Assembly: GCA_031761405.1 (NCBI GenBank)
Contig: JASEVX010000001.1
Span: forward strand, 110,851,643 to 110,915,642
Direction of reading: 5' to 3'
DNA length: 64,000 nucleotides
Source of the DNA: Serripes groenlandicus
Lineage: Eukaryota; Mollusca; Bivalvia; Cardiida; Cardiidae
The position numbers and the translations under genes are program-made. How positions within the stretch are numbered: the first letter of the stretch is position 1; the number at the start of each line of letters is the position of its first letter. The notes beneath the pieces are model-generated. The model saw nothing but the letters and a program-made list of their open reading frames with translations, was not told the origin of the DNA and searched no databases. Below are positions 9,931-21,280 of the stretch, in pieces.

Positions 9931-10937
9931 TGTGACAATTTTGAAACACAACGGAATTTGAGTTTGAAAACCATATTTCTTTGAAGGTTTTGTTTTATTC
10001 TACCAATGAAGTAAAAGAAACTATGTAGACAGTTGGAGATATGTTGTGTGTGGAGTACTGGTGCAAGCAAGCCAGGAAACATGTTTAATTAGAGGTGTCG
10101 AGTGTCGTCTGTAGTAAGGAAAGGATGAAAGATCATAACTCTTATCTACTATGAACTGAGTTCAATAAGAATTTCGCCTATCAAAATGGCAGACAGGGGA
10201 GGTAAATATTGTAATATTTAAGTTTGTTCAAGGTCTAGGCCCATTAGGGCATCAGTAATATAACAGCAACAGATCAATACACATAAAATGATCAAACAGA
10301 ATATACAGTGTAATCAGAGATATACAAGGGAACACACTGACTAGGTATAACACAAACCCTTTTCCTAAAACAGATAACATAGGAAACATAGAAGACAATG
10401 CTCGATGAATGGAGACAATTACCATAATGAGTATGACTTCTTTTCCAACAGTGTGTTCAAGTCATTTGCATGATAAGTTGTATTCTGTGAACAACATCCT
10501 ATATCAGAAGTTGTATCGAATTTTTCGAATTTCTTCACATTTAAAGTCATGTTTTCAGTGTAGAAACATAATATGTATTATGTCACAGGCGTCTTTGAAG
10601 TTTGATTATATCAGAGACATGTTAATGCATTCATGTTTTTATATGTCTCTGGTAATATCAATAAGGTGATATTCAAAACATGACACTCTTTAAATTAACA
10701 TGTGTGTTTAGTAATGATCTTTATTTATTGAACTAATAAATGAATTGTAAACAGAGGTGTCAAATGTCGTCTGTAGTAGGGAAAGGATGAAAGCTCATAA
10801 CTGTTGTCTTCTGTGAAGAGTTCAATACGATTTCACACATGTTTGAGTGATAGCGGAAATATTTATTTAGTTTAAATACCAGTTTTGTCTCTAATGATAT
10901 CAAGTAACATAAAACAAAAAAGTATTTATATATTTTA
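9931..10937. repeat. intergenic DNA with short dispersed repeats
   Basis: A SINE-tail-like piece lies at about 10024-10095. A block at about 10098-10180 (AGAGGTGTCGAGTGTCGTCTGTAG) recurs at about 10754-10840 in the same orientation. No gene is visible; the 86-codon open frame shows no recognisable features. Confidence 0.55.
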
Positions 10938-10963
10938 TTAGAAAAAGTTAAAACTTGTAGTAA

Positions 10964-12712
10964 TGGCCCGATCACACTGGGCCGAATGCCATTCCGTTTG
11001 CTTTCCGAATAGGAATTTGGGTGTTCGCGGAGCGAACGGATCATATTCGGCAAGCATTCGGTATGTTCTAGGAGCATACTGGCTGTTCGGCTCCGGACGG
11101 ATGCATACGAAACGGCATTCGGTAGCTACAACAATGTGTTGTGCATGTTCAAGATAATTTTCATCGACCTTCCGAGTCATCCGAATGTGGTGGCGTCCAT
11201 GTGTATTCTGGAATTATTCGGGAAGCATTCTAGGAGCATACGGCGTGTACGGATAACGTTGAGAAACATGCGTCTAGTTCTTGGTGCATTCGGAATGACA
11301 ATTTGGAGGTGCTGTGTTCAGTATGCTTTCCGAACTTAGAACATGACAAATGCTTTCCAAATGCTTACAGAACACGACGAATCGACCTAGAATAGACCAA
11401 AAAACTTGAAGGTGCTTGATTCCATATGCTTTCCAAACACCCCGAATGGACATAGAACATGACGAATCCTTTCCGAATGCTTCCAGAACACGACGAATCG
11501 ACATAGAATGGACCGAACCTTTTCCGTATGCTTTCCGCACGCTTTCCGAACGTTTTCGGGTTACTCTGACATCCGGCCGAATGCTTTAAGAACCGCCTAT
11601 ATAACGGATCTTTTTCAAACACGCGGTAAATTGTGAGGAGGAGAAACACACACGAGCATTTTGGATTAAATATTTATCGTACTGACAAAAGCTCCCCTAT
11701 TTATAGGAAGTTTGCGGACTTTACCGGCATTCGGAAAGACTTCACCGGCATTCTGAAAGCATTCGTAAAGGGTTCTTCATGTTCGATGTTCATTCGGGGT
11801 GTTCTGAAAGCATACGGAACATACTGTGCATTATGGAAGTGAACGAGCAGTTCGGAAAATGTTCTAAAAAATACTGGAAGGGTTCTGGCTATTCGTTATA
11901 CGTTCGGCGGCATAAATGAAAACAATACGGAGAGGATACTGAAAACCTTCGGAAAGCATTCGTCATGTTCTAGGTCATTCGGGGTGTTCGGAAAGTATAC
12001 AGCACCTCCAAATTTTCATTCCGAATGCACCAAGAACTAGACGCATGTTTCTCGAACGTTTTCCGTACATACCGTATGCTCCTAGAATGCTTCCCGAATA
12101 CTTCCCGAATACACATGGACGCCAAATTCGGATGATTCGGATGGTCGATGAAAATTATTTTGATCATGCACAACACATAGTTGTAGCTACCTACTGCCGT
12201 TTCGTATGCATCTGTACGGAGCCGAACAGCCAGTATGCTCCTAGAACACACGAATGCTTCCCGAATATGATCCGTTCAGTCCCCGAACACCCAAATTCAT
12301 ATTCGGAAAGCAAACGGAATGGCATTCGGCCCAATGTGATCCCCCGAAATGGATTTTTTTTCTAGAATGCACAGTATGTTCCGTATGCTTTCAGAATACC
12401 CCGAATGGACATAGAATGCATGCGGAAATGGTTCGGTCCATTCTAGGTCGATTTGCCGTGTTCTGTTAGCATTCGGAAAGCATACGGAAATCGTTCGTAA
12501 AAAACATTTTGAAATCAACCTGCGGGAAGCATTCGGTCTGTTCTGAAAGCATTCTGAAACCATACTGAAAACATTCAAAAATCAAACGGAAAGCATTCGG
12601 TGATACATTGGATAAAACACATTCGGAGGGACATTTGGATAATTTGAAATATCACACCACTTCGTATACGGAAAGCAAACGGAAGCTCATTCGGGCCAGT
12701 GTGATCGCCCCA
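10964..12712. mobile_element. foldback DNA transposon with TAA target duplication
   Basis: The element begins TGGCCCGATCACACTGGG and ends CCAGTGTGATCGCCCCA; the terminal 25 bases are inverted with about four mismatches. TAA flanks both ends (10961-10963 and 12713-12715). In copy 2 of the block (about 42440-42460) the same flanks are joined without it, so the borders are firm. Inside, 10990-11335 is repeated inverted at about 11985-12350, and the interior is full of TTCGGAAAGCATTCGG palindromes. A third terminus copy lies near 12323-12350. A 3-bp TAA duplication fits PIF/Harbinger, but no transposase is present, so the superfamily is inferred. Confidence 0.85.
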
Positions 12713-12789
12713 TAACAAAATAAATGTATGACATAAAACAAAACATACATAATAAACCATAATAATTACATAACAAGGTCAGTTAAATA

Positions 12790-12935
12790 TATTTGTTCAT
12801 GTAAAATTACCTTGTTATGTATTCACCTCGCGACTGTTCAATATACGCAGACAATAATAAGTCGACCATCATTAACGAAAAATTGGTGAACACAAAATAT
12901 CTAATAGGCTTCTTCACATGAAAACCGACCTTCAC
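12790..12935 (+). repeat. unique-looking leader of the 27/35-bp satellite
   Basis: This segment (CCTTGTTATGTATTCACCTC through CTTCTTCACATGAAAACCGA) precedes the satellite in both copies of the duplicated block (here and at 42590-42712). It may be one end of a larger dispersed element that includes the satellite. Confidence 0.55.
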
Positions 12936-14098
12936 AAGAGCCGTATAATCATTCACTGAAAACCGACCTACATTGTAGTACAAACGCTGTATAATATGAC
13001 TGACCTTTAAGCGCCGTATAATATTCACTGAAAACCGACCTACAAGCGCCGTATAATAGTCATTGAAAACCGACCTACAAGCGCCGTATACTATTACCGA
13101 CCTTCAAGCGCCGTATAATATTCACTGTAAACCGACCTAAAAGCGCCGTATAATAGTCACTGAAAACCGACATACAAGCGCCGTATAATATTCATTGAAA
13201 ACCGACATACAAGCGCCGTATAATATTCATTGAAAACCGACATACAAGCGCCGTATAATATTCACTGTAAACCGACCTACAACCGCCTTATATTATTCAT
13301 TGAAAACCGACATACAAGCGCCGAATAATATTCACTGAAAACCGACCTACAAGCGCCGTATAATATTACCGACCTTATAATATTCACTGAAAACCGACCT
13401 TCAAGCGCCATATAATATTACCGACCTTCAAGCGCCGTATAATATGCACTGAAAACCGACCTTCAAGCGCCGTATAATATTCACTGAAAACCGACCTTCA
13501 TGCGCCGTATAATATTACCGACCTTTAAGCGCCGTATACTATTACCGTATAATATTCACTGAAAACCGACCTTCAAGCGCCATATAATATTACCGACCTT
13601 CAAGCGCCGTATAATATGCACTGAAAACCGACCTTCAAGCGCCGTATAATATTCACTGAAAACCGACCTTCAAGCGCCGTATAATATTACCGACCTTTAA
13701 GCGCCGTATACTATTACCGTTCTTCAAGCGCCGTATAATATTACCGACCTCCAAGCGCCGTATAATAGTCACTGAAAACCGACCTTCAAGCGCCGTATAA
13801 TAGTCACTGACAACCTACCTTCACGTGCCGTATACTATTACCGACCTTTAAGCGCCGTATAATATTACCGACCTTCAAGCGCCGTATAATATTATCGACC
13901 TTCAAGCGCCGTATATTAGTCACTGAATACCGACTTTCAAACGCCGTATAATATTCACTGAAAACCGACCTTCAAGTGCCGTATAATATTCACTGAAAAC
14001 CGACCTTCAAGTGCCGTATAATATTCACTGAAAACCGACCTTCAAGCGCCGTACAATATTACCGACCATCAAGCGCTGTATAATAGTCACTGTTTCTC
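12925..14098 (+). repeat. 27/35-bp satellite (ACCGACCTTCAAGCGCCGTA)
   Basis: Two interleaved unit types alternate irregularly: a 27-bp unit (ACCGACCTTCAAGCGCCGTA plus TAATATT) and a 35-bp unit with an extra CACTGAAA. About 35 units are present. The homologous array at 42705-42960 has only about 8 units, mainly of the short type. Confidence 0.9.
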
Positions 14099-14790
14099 CG
14101 TATACATGTTTTATAAACAGGGATGCTTTTGATTGTTTGGATTATTACGCCGCTTTCAACAATGTTTCAGTTATATCACGGCGAGTCCTGCATACGTAAC
14201 AAGTCCATTCATTCTGACATCAGTGAATCAGTCGTAATGCTAACCCCACAATTCTGAGTGCCAAGGAGGGATGCATTATCACATGATTTATCAAACACAG
14301 CTCTTGATAACGGGCGAATTTCATATTCTTTTAAATTCTTTATAGACTTTCAAAACCTATGTTGTGGGTACTACAAAACTCGTGTCAGTGCTATGAGAGA
14401 TAATAGAGGGTAAAGATCCATGAACTCTCTCAGTATCTAGGACTCTGGTCAATATCGATATTTAAAACCTGAATATAAGGTTTCCATAGCGAAGCTTGAA
14501 GCTCAAAGACATGACAGACGAAAATCGACATCCAGATATTTGGAAATAAAAGATCAACTCGATCAGATCTTAAGCTTGTTCATTCCACATGATCATTGTC
14601 CAACAGAGGCATCTATGATGTTTAAATACGGAAAACAGAAAAAACACGTGCGGCGACACAGCCTGATGTGTATCAGGAAACTGAACACTTGGACATACGG
14701 AGGTTGATCTTCGTTCGTCGTTACCCGGATTGCAGTGGTAACAAACTGTAACAGTACCCACATAATTCGGCTACTCACTACTGTTTGAAT
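14099..14790 (+). repeat. duplicated block segment downstream of the satellite
   Basis: Segment TTTTATAAACAGGGATGC to CGTGCGGCGACACAGCC matches 42965-43530 with moderate divergence. From GTGTATCAGGAAACTGAACA (14668) onward it matches 46245. In the second copy the two parts are separated by about 2.7 kb of inserted repeats. No gene is visible. Confidence 0.65.
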
Positions 14791-14792
14791 TA

Positions 14793-15045
14793 GTATTGGT
14801 CGAGTCGGGATGGCCAAGTTGAGAACTATGAAGGCTTCCCATCCATGGGTCGTGAGTTCGAACGCCACATCGGGCAATCATTCTACCCGACGATTGATTA
14901 AATTCATTGTGACTAGCATATTTCGTCATCCATTAGTCCATGTGGAAAGAGTTCAAGATAAAAAGCCAAGAAAGTGAAGACACACATCTGGTTAGGTGGA
15001 AAGACCATCGTGCAATGACTGAAAAAAATGATGACAATGACATCA
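14793..15045 (+). mobile_element. tRNA-derived SINE
   Basis: An A-box-like GATGGCCAAGTTGAG and a B box GTGAGTTCGAACGCC are spaced as in a tRNA head. The body follows (CATTGTGACTAGCATATTTC, TCCATGTGGAAAGAG, GACTGAAAAAA) and resembles the body of the SINE at 54.76-55.06 kb. The copy at 46370-46620 lacks the first part of the head. Confidence 0.7.
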
Positions 15046-15199
15046 GTCACGATTTTACCTATTAAATGAAAAATAATCATTTTCAAGATACGTACACTGG
15101 TATTTGTAAACATGTAGGCCAATGCAATATATAACTTCTGCACTGTTTTGTCATACCGCCATAGATGCATCACATGACCTGTAAGTATAATATATAATT

Positions 15200-15310
15200 G
15201 AGCCATTCCACGAGAAAACCAACAGTATGGACTCTGCGTAATGTATCGACCTAGGTCAGTCCGAACAGGCTGATCCGGGCCGATACTTTACGTAGAGTCC
15301 ACAATATTGG
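15200..15310. repeat. remnant of a GTAATGTATCGACC palindromic MITE
   Basis: Matches longer versions at 46795-47035 and 40745-40985, which contain inverted GCCTGCG..AGGCTAATCCGG and GGATTAGCCTGTGCGG arms. This copy has lost the central part. Confidence 0.55.
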
Positions 15311-15947
15311 ATTTCTCCTGGAACGGCTCATATATACATCCTTCACCATTTCCCAAATATATGCAACAGAAGACTTTGAAAACATCTAGGCAAAACCATG
15401 TTAAATATATAATCTCCTCAAATTGTTTGCAAAAGCCATCTGCTAAAGATGCATCAAAATGCGCCTGCATGTGGGAAAGGGATAAAATAGTTGTCTTGAC
15501 ATTGTTGCTCCTTTTGTTGCAATGACATGGCCTTCACGTGACGCGATTTTTGAATGAACGTTTGACGTCTCGCACAGCTACAACAGTTTACGATTACCTC
15601 ATATTATATAAGGTTTAAAATTCCGTTTATGTCGGGTGACGAAAGGCACCCTCTGAATCCAGTACAGTTTATTGACGCTGCGTGGAAGCGCGGCGTCAGT
15701 ATCGGATAGGTTTTAATTTTGTACCATGGGGTGACGTAATCGAAAAGGGAGCAACCAACATTATTATTGTTAAGAAAAACTCTGTTATATGTTTGAAAAA
15801 AACCTTTATGAAGAAATAAATTGTATAAAATGATTTAAGAAACAGCAAGATACAAAATACGTATGTCTTCTACCGTTATTACAAAACTTTAGACACATGT
15901 AATGGGTAATTTATAACTTTCACCTAACTTCCTAGGCTACGCTTATT
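15310..15947 (+). other. duplicated block, no gene seen
   Basis: 15310-15690 matches 47035-47355, including a diverged MITE-like stretch (GCAACAGAAGACTTTGAAAACATC, then CATGTGGGAAAGGGATAA). From 15691 to 15947 nothing is recognised. Confidence 0.5.
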
Positions 15948-17225
15948 TTTAGCTCACCTGAGCTTTGCTCAAGGTGAGTTATTGTGATCGCCTTTTGTCG
16001 TGCGTCGTCCGTCAACTTCTTCTCCTCAGTAACCAGTGGGTCAATTGGGATGAAACTTCACAGACCTCACAGACTTAATGACCTCACCAGATTTCCTTCA
16101 AATTTTTCAGAATTCTGGTTTCCATGGCAACGAAATGAAAAAAACTTCAAAATTCTTCTTCTCCCAAACTAGTTGGCAGATTTTCAAATAATTTTGTAGA
16201 AATGTTCCTTGGATGACCCTCTATGAGATTCCTTCAAGCCATGTTGATTGGTCGAAAAACATGGCCGCCAGGGGGGCGGGGCTATTTTGCCTTATATGGC
16301 TATAGTGAAAACTTAAAATATCTTCTCCTCCGAAAGTGTCCGGCCGATTTTCAAATAATTTTGTATAAATGTTCCTTAAGTGACCCACTATCAGATATCT
16401 TCAAGCCATGTTGATTGGTCGAAAAACATGGCCGCCAGTGGGCAGGGCCATTTTGCCCTATATGGCTATAGTGAAAACTTAAAAAATCTTCTCCTCCGAA
16501 AGTGTCCGGCCGATTTTCAAATAATTTTGTAGAAATGTTCATTGGATGACCCTCTATCAGATTCCTTCAAGCCATGTTGAATGGTCGAAAAACATAGCCG
16601 CCAGGGGGGCGGGGCTATTTTGCCTTATATGGCTATAGTGAAAACTTAAAAAATCTTCTCCTCCGAAAGTGTCCGGCCGATTTTCAAATAATTTTGTATA
16701 AATGTTCATTAAGTGACCCACTATCAGATATCTTCAAGCCATGTTGATTGGTCGAAAAACATGGCCGCCAGTGGGCAGGGCCATTTTGCCCTATATGGCT
16801 ATAGTGAAAACTTAAAAAATCTTCTCCTCCGAAAGTGTCCGGCCGATTTTCAAATAATTTTGTAGAAATGTTCATTGGATGACCCTCTATCAGATTCCTT
16901 CAAGCCATGTTGATTGGTCGAAAAACATGGCCGCCAGGGGGGCGGGGCTATTTTGCCTTATATGGCTATAGTGAAAAATTAAAAAATCTTCTCCTCCGAA
17001 AGTGTCCGGCCGATTTTCAAATAATTTTGTATAAATGTTCCTTAAGTGACCCACTATCAGATATCTTCAAGCCATGTTGATTGGTCGAAAAACATGGCTG
17101 CCAGTGGGCAGGGCCATTTTGCCCTATATGGCTATAGTGAAAACTTAAAAAATCTTCTCCTCCCAAACTGGTTGGCAGATTTTCAAATAATTTTGTAGAA
17201 ATGCTCCTTGGATGACCCTCTATTC
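15948..17225 (+). mobile_element. Helentron-like non-autonomous element with tandem core (3' truncated)
   Basis: It begins TTTAGCTCACCTGAGC, loop TTT, GCTCAAGGTGAGTT, a 5' palindrome shared with 44731 and 46165 (inverted). CGTGCGTCGTCCGTCAAC follows, then a core of about seven 166-bp units (CAAATAATTTTGTAGAAATG, CATGGCCGCCAG). Two unit types alternate, giving a dimer period of about 334 bp. The expected GGGCCATGATGGCCC 3' hairpin is missing, so the copy is truncated at 17225. No coding. Confidence 0.75.
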
Positions 17226-18160
17226 TTATTTAATAGACGACAATGTGTCATCGGTTCCCATAGAGTAATTAAGTTGTCTCTGCTTCCTGCCGCTATGAAT
17301 ACTTCGCTGTTTTCACGATTTCTAAAATTCATTGGATTCGTACCCGGTTGTTCATGTTTCGTTCGAGATGAACTCGTACCAACTGGTTTTCGCTCTTTGC
17401 TCTTGGGGAACTGACTTGACCATTTTCTTTTGTTTATTTTTCAGTTTTCTACTGGTATGTTCAAAACGATTAAAGTAACATTAAAAACAAACAAAACATA
17501 CTTAATAATTCTTGCTATATGTTGACTATACATGTGAACTTTCATAATGCTCAATCTTGATCATACATATCTTTCTTTTCTTTTTTAATTACTTCGTATT
17601 TTTTGTTTATATACTCCCGTTTTTGCTATCATACTTCTGCTAAACTTGAAGGAGAATAAACTTCCACCTCTCCTTCATAAGCTTGTGTCACACTTAATTT
17701 ATATATATAGAGGCAATACACCTTAATATATGTTAATATTTAAGCACCTATGGGTTTTTTATCTAATGGATCTAGTAAGAGGATTTAAAACAGTTTATTG
17801 GTAAACAAAATATGAGAAACTTCAGCTTGTTTGACACATTATAGTTGCAGTGAATGTTAAGCAAACCGTAAACCAAATGGTTTCAGGACTCAACTTGTCA
17901 TTTCACGACTAAACTTCACATGTTGAATATCACATAGATCGAAGCATGTTAAACGTTTAATCCCTACGTCAATATTGACCCTTTCTGCTCTTGGTAACCT
18001 TTTTATATAGGCTATGGTAGCAATATAGGCACATCTTGGCCTTCTTGTTTGAAATAAAGGGACATTTGGTCTTCTTGTTCGAAATATTAACATCCTGTCT
18101 GCTTGCACAGGTTATTTAAATGTACTGCATCTGCTTCCTTTAAGTCATGCTTCAAAAGCA
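17226..18160. other. no gene or clear repeat seen
   Basis: AT-rich DNA with scattered short open frames. A hairpin-ended repeat terminus begins near 18160. Confidence 0.4.
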
Positions 18161-18205
18161 TGCGCGGCGTCTTTGATGCTTTGCATCAAAATTATTCTTG
18201 TTTTT
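18160..18205 (+). repeat. hairpin-ended repeat terminus
   Basis: TTTGATGCTTTGCATCAAA followed by ATTATTCTTGTTTTTG. It matches the 598-645 terminus in design, and its end is the point where homology to the second copy of the block (47360) resumes. Confidence 0.5.
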
Positions 18206-18639
18206 GTTTTAAATGAGCCACGCCGGACGCCACACGTAAATTGATATCCGGGTCTTCGCTGATCACAATATCTCAATAGTTGGTTGGCGGTAAATACAGT
18301 TAATAGAGTATTAGGGACATGAATTCTCGACAGAATTGGAGTAACTGACTCCTGTAGAATTCCAATGGTGGTATGAGAAATCTTGGCAGATCAAAAACCG
18401 GTATCTAGAGATATTAATCATGCCGTGTTTTCTTCAGAGCTTATATATACTGAACAAAAAAAGAAACTTCCGCTAAGTTTGCTTGAGTATATCTGGATGA
18501 AAACAAATATGAAGAGTCATTGTTATATATGCTTTTAAAGAGTGTTCCATGATGCATCGTTTCGTGCAAAAATGATGGCCAAAGGTTAACTGAAAATGGG
18601 GGGAAATTTGACCAAGTGAGGTAGGGGTTAAAAACAAAA

Positions 18640-19519
18640 ATAACACTTAATAATTTGGTATGACCAACTCTTGCGTTGACCACTGTATTGCATCGCCGGC
18701 GCATATAATTCACTAAATTGTTGATGTCTGCCTGTGGAATATTGTTATATTCTTGAATGAGCTGCCCAAACATGACAGAACCCCCGCCCCCGAAACGATC
18801 TCGTTCAAGAACACAACAGTCAGCATAGCGTTCATTTCTCCTACGGTAGACGCGCACCCTGCCATCAGCACGATGTAAACAAAATATGGATTCATCCGAA
18901 AAAAGAACGGTATTCCAGTGTTGTCGTATGACGTGTTAAAACGCACCGACGTAAGGACGTCGTCCGTGTAAACCGTTCCCCCGCAGACGATTACGAACAG
19001 TTTGCCCACTGATTCGGTTATTATGAAGTCCAGGTGTGTTAGCAGCAGTAGCAGTGGCAGTTGGGAATCGATTGCGCAACTGAGTGTTCATCATATAGCG
19101 GTCTTGACCACGCGTTGTAACACGCGGACGTCCACTACGTGGCAAGTCGTCGATGCGTCCTGTCGTTCGAAATCGTTAGCGTCGGGGATTTCGAAACCGG
19201 GTGTCCCGGGTTCGATCCCCAGTCGCGGCACTACGGTCATGGTGGAGTGCCCTTGGGCAAGGCACATTTTCTAGCCTAGTACTGGTTTGTTTACCCAGGG
19301 ATCATGAATAATTAAATTTAATTGCGCGCTAAATGAACTTAGCTGTCGATGCGCCATAAAACAATATACATTCATTCATTCATTCGTTCGAAATCGTGCG
19401 CGAAGATTTCGTATCGCTCGACTAGAACTCCCAACATGCCTTGCAACGTCTTCTGTCGACATGCCAGCATCAAGCATGCCAATCGCACGTTCGCGTAAAT
19501 TATTGAGTATTCTTGGCAT
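18640..19519 (-). pseudogene. Tc1-like transposase pseudogene
   Basis: See the enclosing element. N-terminal helix-turn-helix residues lie at 19397-19519, the rest at 18640-19163, interrupted by the SINE at 19176-19384, a stop after YVGAF (about 18936) and a large internal deletion near 18770. The first catalytic Asp region (VLFSDES) is still readable; the DDE core is incomplete. Confidence 0.8.
19176..19384 (+). mobile_element. SINE with ATTC tail and 12-bp target duplication
   Basis: The insertion is flanked by the direct repeat CGTTCGAAATCG (19164-19175 and 19385-19396) inside the transposase. It has a B box (GTCCCGGGTTCGATCCCCAG), a conserved GGAGTGCCCTTGGGCAAGGC segment resembling the core of V-type SINEs, and a CATTCATTCATTC tail. 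Confidence 0.85.
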
Positions 19520-19820
19520 ACTAAAAATGCTACAATGTAAACAATATTATTTTTTTTACAAATTTTGGAGCGTTTTCGTTCACTTGACAACAATGTCAGT
19601 AAGACAAGCAAAACAAATTGACCGAATACCACACGGGACATGTTGAACAAATTATGCACATGCAAATCGAGTTTCACGTTGTCGACGAATAACAGTGCAA
19701 ATAAAATCGATAAAATTTATGAATCCTGATAACACAGGTCAAGGTTAATATTACCTGGCTACTAACTTTAGACAATTATTTCTTTAACACAACAAAATCG
19801 GAAGTTTCTTTTTTTGTATT

Positions 19821-20265
19821 GGTCCATATCTCACACCATCGAGCCAGTTGTTGTGCTAGCCTTACAATCCTGAGCGCCAAGGAGGGAAAGCAATTTCTAC
19901 CAGTTTTAAAGTATTTGGCATAACTAGGCCGGGCATCGAGCGCGCGACCTAATTTAGTTATATCCCATCGGCCAGTTAACCTAGCCTGTGTTTCCTGCAA
20001 CAGTCCTCCATATAACATTCTTCCCAAGCAAATGACTACCTGCCATAACGGACCATTTGAGACAATTCATGAGAAAAGCTACAAGTTGGAATTGCTGATA
20101 AGTGTAGGTTCAGATTGTCTTTTCCACCTGCTCAGTCTCATTTGAATCTTTTAATAAGTTTGTGTGAGTGATTGTATCATTGTAAACCGTGTATCGACGA
20201 TCATCATTCCCATGGATGGTAACCCTTGTCGTTAGAGGCACATATATAGGGACTCTAGTAAGGTA
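19821..20265 (+). repeat. duplicated block, distal part
   Basis: 19945-20150 and 20170-20240 match 48368-48600 and 48905-48975 respectively, with moderate divergence. No gene is visible. Confidence 0.55.
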
Positions 20266-20660
20266 AATGGGTTTAAAGGTTGCAGAACATTAAAACAACT
20301 GGGAAATATCTTTGAGGGCGTATGTACGTTTTGGGGCGCATGGCCGAGAGCGTATATGATTTTTAACCCGGGTTTATTTAAGTGCTCGTAGAGCATTCAC
20401 CGAGTACCCAAATATGTTCCCCGTAAAAGCTTTCAATTACCAAACCAAACACTTTAGTAATAGTATCAGTCAATGATTTTTGAAACAAACAACACAGGGT
20501 GTATGGTAAACACTGTCCCACGTACATACGTTTTATGACACTTCTGCAACAGACAATCTTTGAAAACACTGTTGCAAAAGGAGAAATGAATCAATATGAG
20601 CAATTTCTTCTTTTGCATTAATGTTTTTAAAGGCGTATGCTCCTTTTTTGTCACAAAAAA
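20266..20660. repeat. dispersed repeat pair member (with 54410-54735), MITE at its end
   Basis: GCAGAACATTAAAACAACTG to CCCACGTACATACGTTT matches 54424-54630. A tRNA-like segment (GCATGGCCGAGAGCG...) is included. Then CTGCAACAGACAATCTTTGAAAAC to CTTTTGCATTAATGTTTTTAA is a diverged piece of the TTAA MITE family. Confidence 0.6.
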
Positions 20661-21280
20661 AATCCCATTCATTCTGCGTATTTTGTTAGTACATACAATA
20701 ACTGGATGAAATAAGAAAGAAAAAAATGTCATCGATCTTAAAAAAAAAGTGTTGGCCTGTCAATGACATGACCAATTTCATCAAAGGCACAAATATAGGC
20801 ATTTTGGTCAAAAACCCAAAAAACGAAATAAAATAAAATTTAAAACTATAGATCATATTAAAATTCATATATAACTTTATATATAGAATCTAAATCAATA
20901 TTAAAAGAGAATTTTTAAGATAAGAATTAAACCCTTAAAAAAGTTTAATCATACAATTTTTCAAGAAAATTTCCATTCTACATAATAGAATTTTCTGTAA
21001 TTATCCATGAACACTAAACATCGTTCAATTAAAAAAATAATGCAAAAAAAAAAAAAGCTAGGTTACCGTACTCTTTTTTTTAGATAAATCGACTTTTTCC
21101 TTCAAGCACGGCCTCTTTATTAAGCAAAACTGCTGTATTTATAAGAAAACGCAAGGAAAAAGGTCCCTTTTCTCTAAAAGGAGTACGGTGAACTATCTTT
21201 TTTTTTTTTTTTTTTTTTATTCAAGTGAACGATGTATTATGTAGAATGGAAAATTACTTAAAAAATACTTTCATATGGAT
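20661..21280. other. AT-rich DNA with foldback homopolymer segment
   Basis: No gene. TAGGTTACCGTACTC at about 21059-21073 is matched inverted by GGAGTACGGTGAACTA near 21180, and AAAATTTCCATTCTACATAA (about 20967) by TTATGTAGAATGGAAAATTA (about 21240). Together they suggest a palindromic element of about 280 bp around 20960-21250. Confidence 0.45.

Larger units (their letters stand above)
18449..19820 (-). mobile_element. Tc1-like DNA transposon, deleted and split by a SINE
   Basis: Inverted ends ACAAAAAAAGAAACTTCCG (about 18455) and CGGAAGTTTCTTTTTTTG (about 19800-19817) bound the element. On the minus strand a Tc1-family transposase relic starts at 19519 with MPRILNNLRERAIGM and LDAGMSTEDVARHVG (first helix-turn-helix), and continues after the SINE with DDLPRSGRPRVTTRGQDRYM, QTVRNRLRGNGLHGRRPYVG, a SDES catalytic-motif segment, and RRCNTVVNARVGHTK near the C-terminus. 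A deletion joins the GGGGSVM region straight to the QEYNNIPQA region, removing the second catalytic segment. It is inactive. Confidence 0.85.
10938..20260 (+). repeat. segmental duplication, copy 1
   Basis: This block is collinear with 42417-48990. Anchors in the same order include AAAGTTAAAACTTGTAG, the CCTTGTTATGTATTCACCTC segment, the CAAGCGCCGTATAATATT satellite, the TTTTATAAACAGGGATGC segment, the tRNA-SINE block (14668-15690 with 46245-47355), the GGACGCCACACGTA segment (18220 with 47380), and the TAGTTATATCCCATC block (19950 with 48370). Copies differ by whole insertions: here a foldback element, a Helentron-like element at 15948-17225 and a Tc1 element. Confidence 0.8.

Noticed and set aside
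10938..12578. Many open frames of 60-106 codons
   Set aside because: They lie in the foldback element on both strands and follow its inverted repeats.
14793..14880. Possible functional tRNA gene (A and B boxes)
   Set aside because: It cannot be folded into a full cloverleaf by eye, and the sequence continues into a SINE body present in several copies.
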